A DNA stretch of 7,156 nucleotides from Cloacibacillus sp. (GTDB lineage: Bacteria > Synergistota > Synergistia > Synergistales > Synergistaceae). Location of the stretch: positions 1-7,156 of the forward strand of contig NZ_JAJBUX010000046.1 in assembly GCF_020860125.1 (NCBI RefSeq), in the 5' to 3' direction. Both the position numbers and the translations under genes were made by a program. Shown here piece by piece: positions 6,804-7,156 of the stretch. Each line of letters begins with the position of its first letter. Position 1 is the stretch's first letter. Under the pieces are notes generated by a model that worked only from the letters and a program-made list of their open reading frames with translations, did not search any database and was not told the DNA's origin.

Positions 6804-6998
6804 GAAGTGCGAGTTGCTAAATAACTTTGGGCTCTGGAACCGGAGCCGTATCTTTATACGGCGATTGCAAGGCAATGTCCCCGCCACAGGGCGGGGACAT
6901 TTTTAAATTATCCATATTGCCGCAGCATGCGGGTGCGCCTGCCGCAGGATACCAGAGCCCAAAGTTATGACGCAGATGGCGCGTATAAACGCCGATTT
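6791..6998. repeat. Second palindromic element, 208 bases, sharing the 13-mer ends
   Basis: The arms 6791-6837 and 6952-6998 are each 47 bases. Both begin with the perfect 13-mer (AAATCGGCGTTTA and its complement), then 17 diverged bases, then a perfect 17-mer, ATAACTTTGGGCTCTGG at 6821-6837 with its complement at 6952-6968. The interior (6838-6951) contains hairpins GCCGTAT/ATACGGC (6845-6862), ATTGC/GCAAT (6864-6876), a 12-bp GC-rich stem (6874-6901), and small stems in the GC-rich stretch near 6919-6948. The left 13-mer is the same copy that forms the right end of the neighbouring element. The right end overlaps the last base of the stop codon of the outer-membrane protein gene. Confidence 0.75.
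6874..6904 (+). terminator. GC-rich hairpin with T-run, terminator-like on the plus strand
   Basis: AATGTCCCCGCC (6874-6885) pairs perfectly with GGCGGGGACATT (6890-6901) around a 4-base loop ACAG. Five T follow from 6900 to 6904, partly shared with the stem base. The shape fits a rho-independent terminator only for plus-strand transcription, yet no plus-strand gene is seen. On the minus strand, where the outer-membrane gene ends, there is no T-run after the stem. It may simply be an internal part of the repeat element. Confidence 0.35.
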
Positions 6999-7156
6999 TA
7001 AATGGTGATCCTCCAGCCGGCGTAGACCTTCCAAGGTTCGGTGAATTTACCGCCCGAGGAGCGTTCCAGGCTCATGTAAATACTGTTGCGGTCGTTGAGC
7101 TTGGTGGTGAATCCAAGCCCGTACTCCCACCAGCTGTCGCCGAAGGACTCCGGTAT
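6998..7156 (-). CDS. C-terminal end of a probable autotransporter / outer-membrane beta-barrel protein (cut by window edge)
   Basis: The last 52 codons run from the right edge to TAA at 6998-7000. The translation shows short alternating polar and aromatic or hydrophobic segments typical of the final strands of an outer-membrane barrel: DSWWEYGLGFTTKLND, then NSIYMSLERSSGGKFTEP, then WKVYAGWRITI. The pattern of a Y-G-x-G-F strand, a 'kln..n.iY...er..G' hairpin and a final 'W.v..G.R' strand is what I know from the ends of autotransporter beta-domains. The last residue is Ile rather than the more common Phe or Trp. No passenger domain is visible, so its role cannot be inferred, and other barrel families are possible. 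The stop codon abuts the palindromic element to its left. Confidence 0.6.
   Translation of the reverse strand: MPESFGDSWWEYGLGFTTKLNDRNSIYMSLERSSGGKFTEPWKVYAGWRITI

Larger units (their letters stand above)
6310..6997. other. 690-base gene-free region filled with nested palindromic repeats
   Basis: No credible protein gene is visible. Open frames at 6465-6752 (minus) and 6568-6759 (plus) are by-products of the palindromic repeat: their protein sequences mirror its arms, and neither has a convincing ribosome binding site. The left 140 bases (6310-6449) are AT-rich, hold the permease promoter and a small hairpin (CAAAAC 6423-6428, GTTTTG 6432-6437), and otherwise show nothing. The rest consists of the repeat elements listed separately. 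They separate the 3' end of the outer-membrane gene from the permease promoter. Confidence 0.75.

Noticed and set aside
6450..6998. CRISPR array
   Set aside because: The 13-mer repeats are too few, alternate in orientation and are spaced irregularly by hundreds of bases; no cas genes are present.

Overview
The window looks like chromosomal DNA from a Gram-negative bacterium. It carries a run of genes for adding aminoarabinose to lipid A and the C-terminal end of what looks like an outer-membrane autotransporter barrel, and its coding DNA is GC-rich. The gene order (arnT-arnB-arnC-arnA) differs from the enterobacterial arnBCADTEF order, which argues against Enterobacteriaceae. A Synergistota-like organism is a guess from overall character only, not something the sequence proves. 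Every gene I can support is on the minus strand, so transcription runs from right to left.

Layout by transcription order. At the right edge (6998-7156) is the last 52 codons of a probable autotransporter or outer-membrane beta-barrel protein. A 690-base gap without genes follows (about 6310-6997). It holds two back-to-back palindromic repeat elements bounded by three copies of one 13-mer. Next is an NCS2 nucleobase permease (4853-6268) with a consensus -10 box, a LacI-type operator palindrome and a strong Shine-Dalgarno sequence, but an in-frame TAG interrupts it after codon 69. A strong rho-independent terminator (4789-4816) closes that unit. A 365-base intergenic stretch then carries the promoter of the arn operon. 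The operon runs arnT (lipid A aminoarabinose transferase), arnB (UDP-Ara4O aminotransferase), arnC (undecaprenyl-phosphate Ara4FN transferase) and arnA (formyltransferase), and is cut by the left window edge.

How the genes work together. The ArnA formyltransferase domain and ArnB act on the UDP-sugar. ArnC moves the formylated sugar onto undecaprenyl phosphate. After deformylation and flipping (arnD and arnE/F, not in this window), ArnT transfers aminoarabinose to lipid A on the periplasmic side, which lowers the negative surface charge and typically gives polymyxin resistance. The four genes overlap by 4, 7 and 14 bases, a strong sign of one co-translated operon.

The least ordinary parts are the nested palindromes at 6450-6998, where the two arms of one element differ by paired changes that preserve local hairpins, and the amber codon in an otherwise intact permease that keeps well-formed control signals.
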